NCBI GenBank assembly: GCA_947258715.1
Contig: CAMYJH010000010.1
Span: forward strand, 154,321 to 218,320
Origin: an uncultured Gammaproteobacteria bacterium
GTDB taxonomy: Bacteria > Pseudomonadota > Gammaproteobacteria > HK1
Length of the DNA: 64,000 nt
Reading direction: 5' to 3'
Position 1 is the stretch's first letter; each line of letters starts with the position of its first letter. The translations under genes and the position numbers were made by a program. Positions 1 to 10,150 of this stretch are shown here, one piece after another. The notes below the pieces were generated by a model. The model was given only the letters and a program-made list of their open reading frames with translations, was not told where the DNA came from and did no database searches.

Positions 1-433
1 CGAATATTTCCCTTACGACGCTAAGTGGCGCGTAGTGGGTCGACTGCAAGCGGCGAGCGGCGAGCGGCGAGGGCTTCGAGATTCCACTTGCCAGGGGCGG
101 TGTGCTCAAGGTGTCTTAAGCTGCGCGGGTGCAGTTTGAGCTTCAAGGACGCTCCAATAAACTGACCGTGTTCTAGGTGAAGGAATACGGCGAGGGGCTG
201 TGGCTTCCCTTTGGTTATGCCAACAGGGGAAAAGCGACCTTTGGCGCTGGCCGTTATCTCTACGACACCATCAAGGGCGCCGAGCTGGGCGTTAACGGCG
301 AGACCATGGTGCTGGACCTCAACTACGCCTATAACCCCTCTTGCGCGTACCACGATCGCTGGGTATGCCCGCTGGTGCCGGGAGAGAACGTGCTCTCCGA
401 TGCGATCGAGGAAGGCGAGATAGTCTTTCGCTC
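1..433 (+). pseudogene. DUF1684 family protein, broken and 5'-partial
   Basis: Frame 2 from base 2 reads EYFPYDAKWRVVGRLQAASGE, and frame 3 then continues with FEIPLARGGVLKVS. From 177 the same frame reads LWLPFGYANRG, GAGRYLYD, LDLNYAYNPSCAYHDRW and PLVPGENVL, which follow the DUF1684 pattern (YFPYDP.WRV near the start; GGRYL, LDFN.AYNPPCAF and CPLPP.EN near the end). Lesions: a 7-base unit gcggcga occurs three times at 51-71, and removing one copy joins the two frames exactly. TAA at 117-119 and TAG at 174-176 also interrupt the reading frame. No stop follows the family end near 431, so the frame runs on into antisense of the next gene. The N-terminus lies outside the window. The family's function is unknown. 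Confidence 0.8.
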
Positions 434-488
434 AGACCTTGTCGGCGACGACCGTTGCCCGCGCCCGTTCATCGGGCATTCTGCCAGG

Positions 489-1310
489 CTAAGCCGGCCA
501 GACGACGGGAAATTCCGGCAGGTCCATCGGATCGCCCGGCTTAAGGCGTCCCTCGAGCTCAGGAAATGGCGGCGACATTTTTCCCGAACGCACGGCATAA
601 GCCGCGTCATCGCCGAGCCAACGGGTGGAGAAGCCGCGACGGCGGCGGGTCGAGGAAAGATTCGGCGGGGCGCCGTGCACGGTGAGAAAGTGAAAGGCGA
701 TGGCGTCGCCCGGTTCGAGATCCCAGGCGCGGATGTCGTAATCGTCCCGGTGATTGTCGAAGTCCGGAATCGGCTCCAGGCCGCCTGCCGGACGCTCGTA
801 ATCCTGTCCCGTAAACATGCGCGGCAGGAACCAGCGGCCCCAGCGATGGGATCCGGCGATAAATTCCGGACAGGTGTCTTCAGGCACCGGGTCCAGGGGC
901 ATCCACAGACTCACGTTCAGTTTGCCGTCGACGCCGTAATAGGGCTGATCGTGATGCCAGGGCGTGCGCTCGGTCGTTCCGGGCTCTTTGACCAGCACGT
1001 GCTCGTGGTAGATCCGCGCCGTTTTCGACCCCATCAGCTTGGCGGCTGTCTCGCCGGCGGGTGAATCGAGAATGAAGTCCTTATATTCGGAAAACCGCCG
1101 CCAGTTGCAGTAGTCTCCAAAAAAGCGTCCGGGCTTGCCCTCTGGCGTGTATCCCTTGGTGTAAGGACCAGGGTCCGCGATGTTGCGTTCAACGCCACGT
1201 CGTAACGTTTTGATCCAATCATCGAACAGGCCGCGAATCACGACCACGCCGTCGCCTCGGAACTCCGCGATCTGCTGATCGGATATCAAATCGGATCTGA
1301 CGTCGCCCAT
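489..1310 (-). CDS. Phytanoyl-CoA dioxygenase (PhyH) family protein
   Basis: A 273-residue protein of the PhyH family, Fe(II)/2-oxoglutarate-dependent cytoplasmic oxygenases that hydroxylate varied small substrates. The middle carries the HxD iron-binding pair in the segment TPWHHDQPYYG, and a second histidine lies in AFHFLTVHGAPPN near residue 215. The arginine of STRRRRGFSTRW would bind 2-oxoglutarate. I use ATG at 1310, preceded by AGGTG at a sensible distance. A GTG at 1319 is possible but sits on top of that Shine-Dalgarno. It converges on the broken DUF1684 gene and is followed upstream by an EamA exporter on the same strand 73 bases away. The substrate cannot be read from the sequence. 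Confidence 0.88.
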   Translation of the reverse strand: MGDVRSDLISDQQIAEFRGDGVVVIRGLFDDWIKTLRRGVERNIADPGPYTKGYTPEGKPGRFFGDYCNWRRFSEYKDFILDSPAGETAAKLMGSKTARIYHEHVLVKEPGTTERTPWHHDQPYYGVDGKLNVSLWMPLDPVPEDTCPEFIAGSHRWGRWFLPRMFTGQDYERPAGGLEPIPDFDNHRDDYDIRAWDLEPGDAIAFHFLTVHGAPPNLSSTRRRRGFSTRWLGDDAAYAVRSGKMSPPFPELEGRLKPGDPMDLPEFPVVWPA

Positions 1311-1383
1311 AGCGAACACCTACCCGCGTTCGAACCGGCGAGATTTTCGCAGAAAATCTGCGCTCGAGAAAAGCAGCCGAGGT

Positions 1384-2301
1384 TCAAACGGCGCGCCCGA
1401 TAATTTTCGCCAGACGGCCATCCATGGCCGCAAGACCGGCAAATATCAGCAGCATGCCCCCGGCGTCGGCAAGATCCAGAGTTTCGCCGAGGATGGGAAT
1501 GCCGAGCAGCATCGCGCTGACGGGGATCAGGAAAGCCACCAGCAGCAGATTGGTGGCGCCCGCTGTGGCGAGAACGCGAAAGTAAAGAATGTAGGCGAGG
1601 GCGGTGCTGAACACCGCCAGAGCCGCCAGCGCTCCGGCGGCACCGAAGCCCGGAGCGGGGGCGGTCCAGGGTTGCTCCAGTAGCAGCGCCGGCGGCGCTA
1701 ATAGAATTGTCGAGCAGGTGACCTGGCCGGCGGCCACGACCAGGTGCGGCATGCTTCGGAATCTGCGCCCGAAAACGCCAGCAAAACTGTAGCTGACCGC
1801 CGCACAGAGCACCGCAAGCTGAGCAACCGTATCGGCCCCGATCCCCGACAGCGCTTCGGGTCCGATGATTACCACCACGCCGATGAATCCCGTCGTCACT
1901 CCCAGTAATTTTCCGGGGCTTAGCTTTTCGTCCCGGGTGAAAGCGTGGGCCACCAGAACCGTAAACAGCGGTATGGTGGCGTTAAGGATCGAAGCCAGGC
2001 TGCCGCTGATTTCCGTTTGCGCCCAGACGATCAGGCTGAACGGAATGATGTTGTTGATCGCGCCCATGCAAAAGAATGCGAGCCAAACCGCCGGCGATCT
2101 CGGAATCGTCAATCCTTTTAAGCCGATGATTGCCCACAAAGTGGTTGCCGCAAGGCCCACCCGACCCAGAACGACCGTAAGCGGCCCGAAAGCCTCGAGG
2201 GCGACCTCTACGAAGAAAAAGGATCCTCCCCATAGTATCGAAAGGGAAACCAGCAGCAGCCACTCGGCCACACCCATGCTCGATTTGATGACAGCGTTCA
2301 C
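1384..2301 (-). CDS. EamA/DMT-family transporter
   Basis: A 305-residue integral membrane protein made of two EamA repeats with about ten hydrophobic helices. The first repeat opens with LLLVSLSILWGGSFFFVE, the second with a stretch after AQLAVLCAAVSYSFAGV. Members of this drug/metabolite superfamily usually export amino acids or other small metabolites across the inner membrane. The track start is GTG; an ATG eight codons in (2277) is an alternative and neither has a strong Shine-Dalgarno. It is divergent from the methyltransferase at 2513, so 2302-2512 should hold both promoters. A second, unrelated-looking EamA gene lies at 6085. Substrate unknown. Confidence 0.9.
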   Translation of the reverse strand: MNAVIKSSMGVAEWLLLVSLSILWGGSFFFVEVALEAFGPLTVVLGRVGLAATTLWAIIGLKGLTIPRSPAVWLAFFCMGAINNIIPFSLIVWAQTEISGSLASILNATIPLFTVLVAHAFTRDEKLSPGKLLGVTTGFIGVVVIIGPEALSGIGADTVAQLAVLCAAVSYSFAGVFGRRFRSMPHLVVAAGQVTCSTILLAPPALLLEQPWTAPAPGFGAAGALAALAVFSTALAYILYFRVLATAGATNLLLVAFLIPVSAMLLGIPILGETLDLADAGGMLLIFAGLAAMDGRLAKIIGRAV

Positions 2302-2512
2302 TAATTCGACTCGGAATCGTGAGAGGCGCGCATATTAACGGACTGTAATCGGCTCGCACGACCCAAAAGTTGCGAATTGCCAGGCGGTGTTTTGTTCCTG
2401 CCTTCGGAGATTCGCGTCTCCAGCGAGGTGACGTAGAATGAGCCGAGAAACGCGCCTTTGTCGGAATCTGGCGCGAGGTCACATGGTCAGTGGCAGTATC
2501 CGGTACTGAGGC

Positions 2513-3310
2513 ATGAATCAGGATACCTGGGCGGCGGGCGAGAAATACGAGACCTATGTTGGCCGCTGGAGCCGGGCCGTTGCCGACGTGTTTCTCGAAT
2601 GGCTCGCCTGCCCTCCCCGACTGAGCTGGCTCGATGTCGGCTGCGGAACCGGGGCGCTCAGCAGAAAAATTCTGGAAAATTGCAGCCCCAGGTCACTCCA
2701 CGGTGTCGATCCGTCCGCCGGTTTTCTTGCTCACGCTCGAAACAAAGTCGATGACATAGGCGTGGTGTTTTCGGAGGGCAGCGCGGAGTCCATTCCCTTT
2801 GAAGCGAAAAGTTTCGACGTCGTTGTATCCGGACTGGTGCTCAACTTCGTGCCAAATCCGCGCGAAGGACTGGCCGAAATGGACCGGGTCACCCGGCCCG
2901 GCGGCACGGTAGCCGTATACTTATGGGATTATGCCGACAAGATGGAGCTGATTCGCTACTTCTGGGACGCGGCGGTGGAACTTAATCCCCAGGCGAGAGA
3001 GCTCGATGAAGGTCTGCGTTTCCCCATCTGTAACCAGGATGCCCTTTGCGCGCTGTTTAAGGACAGGGGCCTTGAGCAGGTTGAAGCGCGGAATATCGAC
3101 GTTCCGACAAAGTTCGAGAATTTCGATGATTATTGGACCCCGTTCCTCGGCGGTCAGGGGCCGGCGCCCGGGTATGCAATGGGACTTAAGTCTTCCGCGC
3201 GCGATGGCTTGCGCGAGTTGCTAAAGCAAAGACTTCCCGCTTCGAGCGACGGTAGTATTTCGCTCATCGCGAGGGCGCTGGCGGTCAGGGGTGTTCGCAC
3301 AAAGGCCTAA
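2513..3310 (+). CDS. Class I SAM-dependent methyltransferase
   Basis: A 265-residue soluble methyltransferase of the Methyltransf_11 type. Motif I is WLDVGCGTGALS around residues 40-51, the acidic end of strand 2 is HGVDPSAGF, and motif IV is KSFDVVVSGLVLNF followed by the post-motif RPGGTVAVYLWDY. The N-terminal WAAGEKYETYVGRWSR block is typical of small-molecule methyltransferases near UbiE. The gene ends 16 bases before the ATG of the isomerase family gene at 3327, so the two are likely cotranscribed. The methyl acceptor is not known; a metabolite rather than a macromolecule is inferred from the fold class. Confidence 0.88.
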   Translation: MNQDTWAAGEKYETYVGRWSRAVADVFLEWLACPPRLSWLDVGCGTGALSRKILENCSPRSLHGVDPSAGFLAHARNKVDDIGVVFSEGSAESIPFEAKSFDVVVSGLVLNFVPNPREGLAEMDRVTRPGGTVAVYLWDYADKMELIRYFWDAAVELNPQARELDEGLRFPICNQDALCALFKDRGLEQVEARNIDVPTKFENFDDYWTPFLGGQGPAPGYAMGLKSSARDGLRELLKQRLPASSDGSISLIARALAVRGVRTKA

Positions 3311-3326
3311 AGTCAGCGAAGCAATC

Positions 3327-4109
3327 ATGCCCAAATTTGCCGCCAACTTGAGCTGGATGTTCAACGAGCACGCGTTTCCCGATCGCTTTCAGGCGGCGGC
3401 GGACGCTGGCTTCAAGGCGGTGGAGTGCCAGCTTCCCTACGACTACGCGCCGGAGCTATTGGCGGCAAAACTTGATGCCGCCGGGGTACGACAGATCATG
3501 TTCAACGCGCCGCCTGGAAATATAAGAACGGGCGAGTACGGTCTCGCGGGGCTGCCAGGGCGAGAACGGGAGTTTCGCGATTCTATTGGCAAGGCGCTGG
3601 AATATTCCGAGGCGTTGGGCTGCCGGCTGATCCACGTGCTGGCCGGTATCGTACCGGATGGTGAATCTGTATCCCGCTGTTGGGAATCCTATCTGGGAAA
3701 TGTTGCTTGGGCCGCCGAAAACTGCGCGCCTGCGGGTGCCGGCGTATTGCTCGAGCCCATCAACACCGTGGAGCGGCCCGGCTATCTCGTTTCATTGACC
3801 GCCCAGGCGCGGGACGCGGTAGACAAAATTGGCCTCGACAATGTCGGCATCCAGTATGACTTTCACAACGCCCAGCTGATGGAAGGGCGCATCACCCGCA
3901 CGCTGGAAGCGAACATTAGCCGCATTCGCCACATTCAGGTCGCCGGACTGCCGGACCGTACGCCGCCCGACGAGGGCGAGATGAATCACGGCTATATATT
4001 CGATCTCATCGATCGCCTGGGCTACGAAGGCTGGGTCGGCTGCGAATACCGGCCAAGGGGGAACACATTGGAAAGCCTCGGGTGGGCAGCCCCTTACGGC
4101 ATCGGATAA
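3327..4109 (+). CDS. hyi: Hydroxypyruvate isomerase family protein
   Basis: A 260-residue TIM-barrel protein of the xylose isomerase-like family, closest by eye to hydroxypyruvate isomerase (hydroxypyruvate to tartronate semialdehyde in glyoxylate metabolism) and the related 2-oxo-tetronate isomerase OtnI. Family signatures are PKFAANLSWMFNE at the start, FNAPPGN near residue 75, LLEPINTVERPGYL with the metal-binding glutamate, IQYDFHNAQLMEG, and GYEGWVGCEYRPRG near the end. I start at ATG 3327 because it begins the family's N-terminal motif; the upstream GTG frame is non-homologous. The 3-hydroxyisobutyrate-type dehydrogenase at 26750 could be tartronate semialdehyde reductase, but the two genes are 23 kb apart and glyoxylate carboligase is not here, so that link is only inference. 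Confidence 0.85.
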   Translation: MPKFAANLSWMFNEHAFPDRFQAAADAGFKAVECQLPYDYAPELLAAKLDAAGVRQIMFNAPPGNIRTGEYGLAGLPGREREFRDSIGKALEYSEALGCRLIHVLAGIVPDGESVSRCWESYLGNVAWAAENCAPAGAGVLLEPINTVERPGYLVSLTAQARDAVDKIGLDNVGIQYDFHNAQLMEGRITRTLEANISRIRHIQVAGLPDRTPPDEGEMNHGYIFDLIDRLGYEGWVGCEYRPRGNTLESLGWAAPYGIG

Positions 4110-4135
4110 GGAATAGTTGCTTTGCGTTACCTTGC

Positions 4136-4302
4136 CTAGTGTCCCGTCCCGCAAATAACTTCGGTATCTCGCCGACTCCCGCGCCGTGTGGCGGCGTTGC
4201 GACTCGTCGCAATAGCTACGGCTATTCCTCCTCCCCGCGCCTTTCCACACGACCCGGGTAGCTCGCCGATATACGCAACCTATTTACGGGACGGGACACT
4301 AG
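4136..4302. repeat. MITE-like element A with 20-bp terminal inverted repeats
   Basis: The ends AGTGTCCCGTCCCGCAAATA (4138-4157) and TATTTACGGGACGGGACACT (4281-4300) are inverted copies matching at 19 of 20 positions. Outside the GTGTCCC ends lies TA on both sides, as expected for a TA target duplication of the IS630/Tc1 type. The 167-bp interior holds no open frame and a further dyad AATAGC-TACG-GCTATT near 4211-4226. This looks like a non-autonomous element moved by a transposase encoded elsewhere. Confidence 0.7.
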
Positions 4303-4441
4303 AACCTATCTCAGAATTAGCGAGCTGGATAATACGAGGCAATAACAGGGCAAGAAGCGGACTTTACACGCCAGTCAATTAGAATCTAGAGCCTGTTCTC
4401 AACGCCTCTAGGTTAAGCACAGCGAATCTGAGATAGGTTCT
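4301..4441 (+). repeat. MITE-like element B, copy 1
   Basis: A 141-bp element bounded by AGAACCTATCTCAGAATT and its inverted copy ending AGATAGGTTCT. It abuts element A directly. The reverse complement of 53280-53421 aligns with it along its whole length, sharing blocks such as TTTACACGCCAG and TTAAGCACAGC. An inner stem ACAGGGC/GCCTGT is conserved as a pairing, though not as a sequence, in the other copy. No coding frame is seen. Confidence 0.78.
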
Positions 4442-4507
4442 GAAAATTCGATTGGGCTGCTGTTATTGCTAGTGGCGGCGCAGCACGCAGAAATTCAGCG
4501 CCAGGCT
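4442..4507. other. Short spacer after the repeats
   Basis: With elements A and B this completes a 398-bp stretch without a gene between 4110 and 4507. I see nothing else in it; it lies between the convergent ends of the isomerase family gene and the DUF6134-like gene. Confidence 0.5.
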
Positions 4508-5191
4508 TCAGTCGACATCAGGCACTAGATTGAATGTCAGTGGTTTCGCGTTTCGAACCGGTATCTGGACTCGAAGGAGCTGACAGTTTTCGCTGTACCA
4601 CGTGTCGCGAACGATTTCCCCACGCACGCGGTAGTGGGATGCAACCGTCACACCGCCGTTACGGGGCAGAACTTCCTTGCCTGCGTAATATACCTTGACC
4701 AACTTGACTTTGCCGTCAACCAGGTCGATCAGCCGATTGACAAGTCTCGCATCCCGGTGCCACAAGCTGCTTGGTACTACGTAGCCCGAAATCTGCAGCG
4801 TGATGTCGGACTCGCTCGAACTCACAGAAAGTATTCCATGTTGCCCACTACGAGCTTCGATTTCGATTTCTCTCTCCCCAAAGCGTGTGGTCGAGCTGAA
4901 GGCGTTGAGCCAGCCTCGATGCCAAGTTTCACGCGCGCGGTGAAAAAAGGAAATAGCGCGATTGGAGTGATCCCGGAACTGAAAATCGAGCTCGCTATTG
5001 ACCATGAATCGGCCGGACTTGCGGGAAAACTCGAACCGCTGCGAGCCTACTTCCTTTCCGTTCTGGTGAGCGGCGTAGCGATCGGTGGAGGTCCGGGGAA
5101 ACAAGCGGCACGCCTCGGCGGAGCTCGGCAGTACAGCGCCCAGGGCGAGCGCCGCGCCGAAGCCGAGAGTTTCGCGCCGATTCATGCTCAT
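4508..5191 (-). CDS. Exported DUF6134-like protein
   Basis: A 227-residue protein with a probable cleavable signal: MSMNRRETLGFGAALALGA, then a hydrophobic core and a likely cut after SSAEA. The RR pair before the hydrophobic stretch resembles a short Tat signal. The mature part is rich in beta strands (GKEVGSQRFEF, YAGKEVLPRNGGVTVASHYRV), a pattern I associate with DUF6134, a periplasmic family of unknown function. I start at ATG 5191, with GGAG twelve bases upstream; the longer frame to 5266 overlaps the end of the neighbouring gene. It lies downstream of the TfpZ-like gene on the same strand and may share its transcript. Confidence 0.65.
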   Translation of the reverse strand: MSMNRRETLGFGAALALGAVLPSSAEACRLFPRTSTDRYAAHQNGKEVGSQRFEFSRKSGRFMVNSELDFQFRDHSNRAISFFHRARETWHRGWLNAFSSTTRFGEREIEIEARSGQHGILSVSSSESDITLQISGYVVPSSLWHRDARLVNRLIDLVDGKVKLVKVYYAGKEVLPRNGGVTVASHYRVRGEIVRDTWYSENCQLLRVQIPVRNAKPLTFNLVPDVD

Positions 5192-5262
5192 TCTTCGCGC
5201 TCCACTTTGTCGGGTAGAGGAAGGGCGCGTTGACGCAGGCGGAGGGACACACCGCCCCTTTT

Positions 5263-6024
5263 TCACGAATTGTAAGCGCTCCGAAGCGCTCCGGCGAGAC
5301 GGCCGCGTTCATCGATTATGAGCAGAACGTTCTTGTAGCGCCCGCTGAAGGGAATGTAGAAGAAATCCTCCCTGCGGGCGTTGCGCGCTTTCAGGAACGC
5401 TTTGAGCTCATCCGCAAAGTCGGCGTTCTCGTTCTCGAGTTCACGCAAATCCAGCTGATTCCCCGCGGCCTCGGAGAGATGATCGGAGAGGGGTTCGAAG
5501 GTCTTTATCTGTGCCACGATGTCGATGCCCTTGTTCAATGCTAGAAGCATCATTTGAGCGAACTCCTCCCTGTCCGCAGGCGGGCGGGAAAACACCAGGG
5601 CAGGAGATTGCCGGCCGAAAGCACGGAGATCGGCAACGGATGCGCCCTGCTGACGAATGGTGTTTGCCGACACGGGAATAAACTTGTCCTTCGCCAGCAC
5701 CACCGCCACCGGACGCTGGTCATACACGACGTAGCCGCCGAGGGAAAGCGCAGCAATCTGCAGCGCGCCGATAACGATAAAGTCAAACTTTATTTTCCCC
5801 ACAAGCTTGTTAGGGCTGAATATCACAAAGGTAAGTACTGGCCCGACAATGAAATGAACCGAAGTGAGAATTACCATTGCCTGCAGCCCACCATCGCTGT
5901 CGAAGTAGGGGGGCGGAAACCAGTAATAGAAGATTAGGATAAGCGGCGTCAGCAGAACCAGAACGCTGATGGTGAGATGTATTCCCGCGGCGTAAAAACG
6001 CCGTTTCAAGGCGAATGGCTTCAT
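5263..6024 (-). CDS. TfpX/TfpZ-like type IV pilin accessory protein
   Basis: A 253-residue protein with three hydrophobic segments in the first 100 residues (HLTISVLVLLTPLILIFYYW, MVILTSVHFIVGPVLTFVIF, IVIGALQIAALSLGGYVVY), then a charged cytoplasmic or periplasmic tail. The order of a WFPPPYFDSDGG loop, a VGPVLTFVIFSPNK segment and the VYDQRPVAVV boundary matches TfpX/TfpZ proteins, which assist assembly of particular type IV pilins. No pilin gene is adjacent, so its partner is not visible. Its ATG at 6024 faces the end of the EamA gene 60 bases away on the same strand. Confidence 0.75.
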   Translation of the reverse strand: MKPFALKRRFYAAGIHLTISVLVLLTPLILIFYYWFPPPYFDSDGGLQAMVILTSVHFIVGPVLTFVIFSPNKLVGKIKFDFIVIGALQIAALSLGGYVVYDQRPVAVVLAKDKFIPVSANTIRQQGASVADLRAFGRQSPALVFSRPPADREEFAQMMLLALNKGIDIVAQIKTFEPLSDHLSEAAGNQLDLRELENENADFADELKAFLKARNARREDFFYIPFSGRYKNVLLIIDERGRLAGALRSAYNS

Positions 6025-6084
6025 GCGCGTGTTCCGGTCAGCAGGTCCAGTGGGCGTGTGCTTTGTTGCGTTTCCACCTATCCC

Positions 6085-7008
6085 TCAATCAGGTCGAGTT
6101 TTGCTCTGACCGAGTCTGAGTGGATTCCTGGACGTTGTCAGATAAATACCGGCGATGATCAAACCGATCCCTAGCCCCTGGTGCGCGTGCAGCGATTCGC
6201 CGAGTACGGCGATAGCGAGCAGGGCGCTGAACGCGGGAACGAGATGCATGAACAGTCCGGCACGGTTTGCTCCGACAACGGAAACGCCTCGATTCCAACA
6301 AATATAGGCGATCACCGAGGCGAAGAGAGCCACGTAAACCATACTGGCCATGGTCTCTTCGTTGAGCTGAAAATCGGGTCCGCGGGCAAGCTCGAAGATG
6401 AACGCTGGGGTAAGGAACGCCAGGCCGGTTGCGATGGTGACGGTGAGCAGAACCATGGGCTCTACCGTGGCCGGGCGGCGCCTCAATAGCACCGAGTAAA
6501 GAGCCCAGTTGGGAATGGCGATCAGCATCCACAAATCTCCGCGGTTGAAATCCAGGGCTTGGATAACCGACAGGTCGCCACGCGTAACCAGGACGCCCGC
6601 TCCGATAACGGACAGACCAATACCGGCGGCCTGGACCGGCGCGATGCGCTCTCGATCCAGGATCAAGGAAAGCAAAACGATAACTACCGGTGTCAGAGAA
6701 AGAATCAGCGCGGCATTGATGGCAGCGGTAGATTCGAGCGCGGCGTAAACAAAAGAGTGAAATAGCGTCATGCCGCTAAGACCGAGAAGCACGAAAAGCT
6801 TTAGATGTGCCCGTATCAGCCGCAGCTGGCGAAGAACTCCGCGCAGCGTGAAGGGAAGCAGGATCAGCAGCGCAAGCGCCCACCTTCCGTAGCTCAGCGT
6901 TATCGGTGTGACCTGGTCATGAATATAGCGCCCGACGACGAAGTTTCCGGCCCAGGCGAGGGCCGAAACGCACAGCAGCAGATAGGCAATGAGGTATCTT
7001 CGATTCAC
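6085..7008 (-). CDS. EamA/DMT-family transporter
   Basis: A 307-residue inner-membrane protein with two EamA halves and about ten helices. It opens with YLIAYLLLCVSALAWAGNFVVGRY, the usual A(W)xxNFVxG signature of helix 1, and the second half begins at DLWMLIAIPNWALYSVLL. The probable role is export or uptake of a small metabolite; the substrate is not readable. The start is GTG at 7008 without an obvious strong Shine-Dalgarno. It lies 84 bases downstream of the acyl-CoA synthetase on the same strand. Confidence 0.9.
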   Translation of the reverse strand: MNRRYLIAYLLLCVSALAWAGNFVVGRYIHDQVTPITLSYGRWALALLILLPFTLRGVLRQLRLIRAHLKLFVLLGLSGMTLFHSFVYAALESTAAINAALILSLTPVVIVLLSLILDRERIAPVQAAGIGLSVIGAGVLVTRGDLSVIQALDFNRGDLWMLIAIPNWALYSVLLRRRPATVEPMVLLTVTIATGLAFLTPAFIFELARGPDFQLNEETMASMVYVALFASVIAYICWNRGVSVVGANRAGLFMHLVPAFSALLAIAVLGESLHAHQGLGIGLIIAGIYLTTSRNPLRLGQSKTRPD

Positions 7009-7092
7009 GAAGCCGTCAACTTGGCAGACTTACGGTATCGGCATCTCCCGGCCGCGAGCAGTCAGGTTCTGCTTCATTGAGTAGCTTCTGAA

Positions 7093-8727
7093 TCAGAGAG
7101 AGTTTGCCCGCTCCCTGAGCACGAACTTCTGGATCTTTCCGGTCGAGGTCTTTGGCAGAGGACCGAAAATGATGGTGCGCGGCGCCTTGAAATGGGCCAT
7201 GCGCTGTTTGCACCATGCGATGATGTCGTCTTTCTTCACCGCTTCCGCGTTCGCCTTCAGGGTGACGAATGCGCACACGGTTTCGCCCCAGTAATCGTTC
7301 GCTCGTGCAACGACAGCGGCCTCCATGATCGCAGGATGCTTGTACAACACCTCTTCCACCTCGAGGCTGGAGACGTTCTCTCCACCGGTGATAATGATGT
7401 CCTTGGCCCGATCCTTCACCTCCACGTATCCGTCGGGATGGCGCACGGCAAGATCGCCAGTGTGAAACCAGCCGCCTTGGAACGCGGCCTCGGTGGCCGG
7501 CGGGTTTTTGAGATAGCCCTTCATCACTGTATTACCGCGCAGCATCAACTCTCCGATGGTTTCGCCGTCATCAGGCACCGGCTGCATGGTCTCCGGATCG
7601 GCAACCATCAGCTCCTCTAGGGTGTTGTACGCCACTCCCTGGCGCGCCATGCGGGCGGCCTGGTCTCCGAGGCCGAGCCCGTCCCAGGAATTCTGCCAGG
7701 CGCAAAGCGTCGCCGGGCCGTAGCTTTCCGTCAGGCCGTAAAGATGTAGCACGCGAAATCCCATCTCGCCCATGGCCTCGATCACCCGGCTCGGCGGCGC
7801 AGCGCCGCCGGTTGCCACCTCCACCGTGTGCCCGAATTTGGTCTTCACCTCATCCGGCGCGTGGACGAGCATGTTCAGCACCACCGGCGCGCCGCACATG
7901 TGGGTCACCCGGTGCTTCTCGATCATCGGAAAAATCAGTGCGGGGTCGACCGTACGCAGACAAACGTGGGTGCCCGCGGCGGCGGTAACGCCCCAGGTAT
8001 ATGTCCAGCCGTTGCAGTGGAACATGGGCAGCGTCCAGAGATAAACGCTATCAGGGCTCAAACCGAATGCGAGGATCTGTCCGATGGCGTTCAAGTACGC
8101 GCCCCGGTGGTGATAGACGACGCCCTTTGGGTTGCCGGTGGTGCCCGAGGTGTAGTTGAGGGACATGGACTGCCACTCGTCCGGCGGCGGCGTCGCCGCA
8201 TATTCGGGATCGCCTTCCTCTAGCAAGGCTTCGTAGTCCTTTTCTCCCAGCAGTTTGCCGCCCTCGAAGATGGGGTCGTCGATGTCTATGACCAGCGGGC
8301 GCTGGTCGACGCCGTCGAGGGCCTCCTCGATAGTGGTGGAAAACTCACGGTCGGTGATCAGCACGGCGCTCCGTGCGTGATTCATAATGAAACGAACGGT
8401 GGCGGCGTCAAGGCGATAGTTGAGCGCGTTGAGCACCGCGCCGGACATGGGCACCCCGTAGTGGGCTTCCAGCATGGCCGGCACGTTGGGCGCCATCACC
8501 GAGACCGTATCGCCTTTGCCGATTCCGCGCCGCGTGAGCGCCGAGGCCAGCCGGCAGCAGCGGTGGTAAAACTCGGCGTAGCTGTAGCTTAGATCGCCGT
8601 GAATCACCGCGGTTTTCTTCGGATAAACGGCGGCTGACCGCTTGACGAAACTGATCGGCGTGAGCGGAAAATAGTTGGCCTCGACCTTGTCGAGGTCTTG
8701 ATCATAGATGGAGCGCTTTTTTTTCAT
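7093..8727 (-). CDS. Fatty-acyl/short-chain acyl-CoA synthetase (ANL superfamily)
   Basis: A 544-residue AMP-forming acyl-CoA ligase. The P-loop-like A3 motif YTSGTTGNPKG is at residues 192-202, A5 is LYGLTES near 330, A7 is WFHTGDLAV and the hinge is KDRAKDIIITGGENV. The catalytic lysine of the C-terminal domain is in KTSTGKIQKF near the end. The DmdB/AlkK-like branch (NALNYRLDA, MFHCNGW) acts on medium- or short-chain acids such as methylthiopropionate, but the substrate is not certain. It would adenylate the acid and load CoA in the cytoplasm. The ATG start is clear. A second ligase of a different branch is at 48129. Confidence 0.93.
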   Translation of the reverse strand: MKKKRSIYDQDLDKVEANYFPLTPISFVKRSAAVYPKKTAVIHGDLSYSYAEFYHRCCRLASALTRRGIGKGDTVSVMAPNVPAMLEAHYGVPMSGAVLNALNYRLDAATVRFIMNHARSAVLITDREFSTTIEEALDGVDQRPLVIDIDDPIFEGGKLLGEKDYEALLEEGDPEYAATPPPDEWQSMSLNYTSGTTGNPKGVVYHHRGAYLNAIGQILAFGLSPDSVYLWTLPMFHCNGWTYTWGVTAAAGTHVCLRTVDPALIFPMIEKHRVTHMCGAPVVLNMLVHAPDEVKTKFGHTVEVATGGAAPPSRVIEAMGEMGFRVLHLYGLTESYGPATLCAWQNSWDGLGLGDQAARMARQGVAYNTLEELMVADPETMQPVPDDGETIGELMLRGNTVMKGYLKNPPATEAAFQGGWFHTGDLAVRHPDGYVEVKDRAKDIIITGGENVSSLEVEEVLYKHPAIMEAAVVARANDYWGETVCAFVTLKANAEAVKKDDIIAWCKQRMAHFKAPRTIIFGPLPKTSTGKIQKFVLRERANSL

Positions 8728-8860
8728 GTCATTTTCAGTTGATTTGCCGTAACAGCTTTCAGCTGCCGTAGCTTCGTTTGTCGTTATTTGACCGCAGCGT
8801 GCTCCTCGGAGATCCGAAACGGAAACGAACCCGTCGTTCCTGTGATTAAGCCTGCGTGCG

Positions 8861-10150
<1,290 letters not shown>

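Noticed and set aside
434..1064. Long plus-strand continuation of the DUF1684 frame.
   Set aside because: It is antisense to the PhyH-family gene, whose minus-strand product is clearly homologous; the continuation exists only because the family stop is lost.
4634..5233. A 199-codon plus-strand open frame.
   Set aside because: It is antisense to the DUF6134-like gene, which has a signal peptide and family-like strands on the minus strand.
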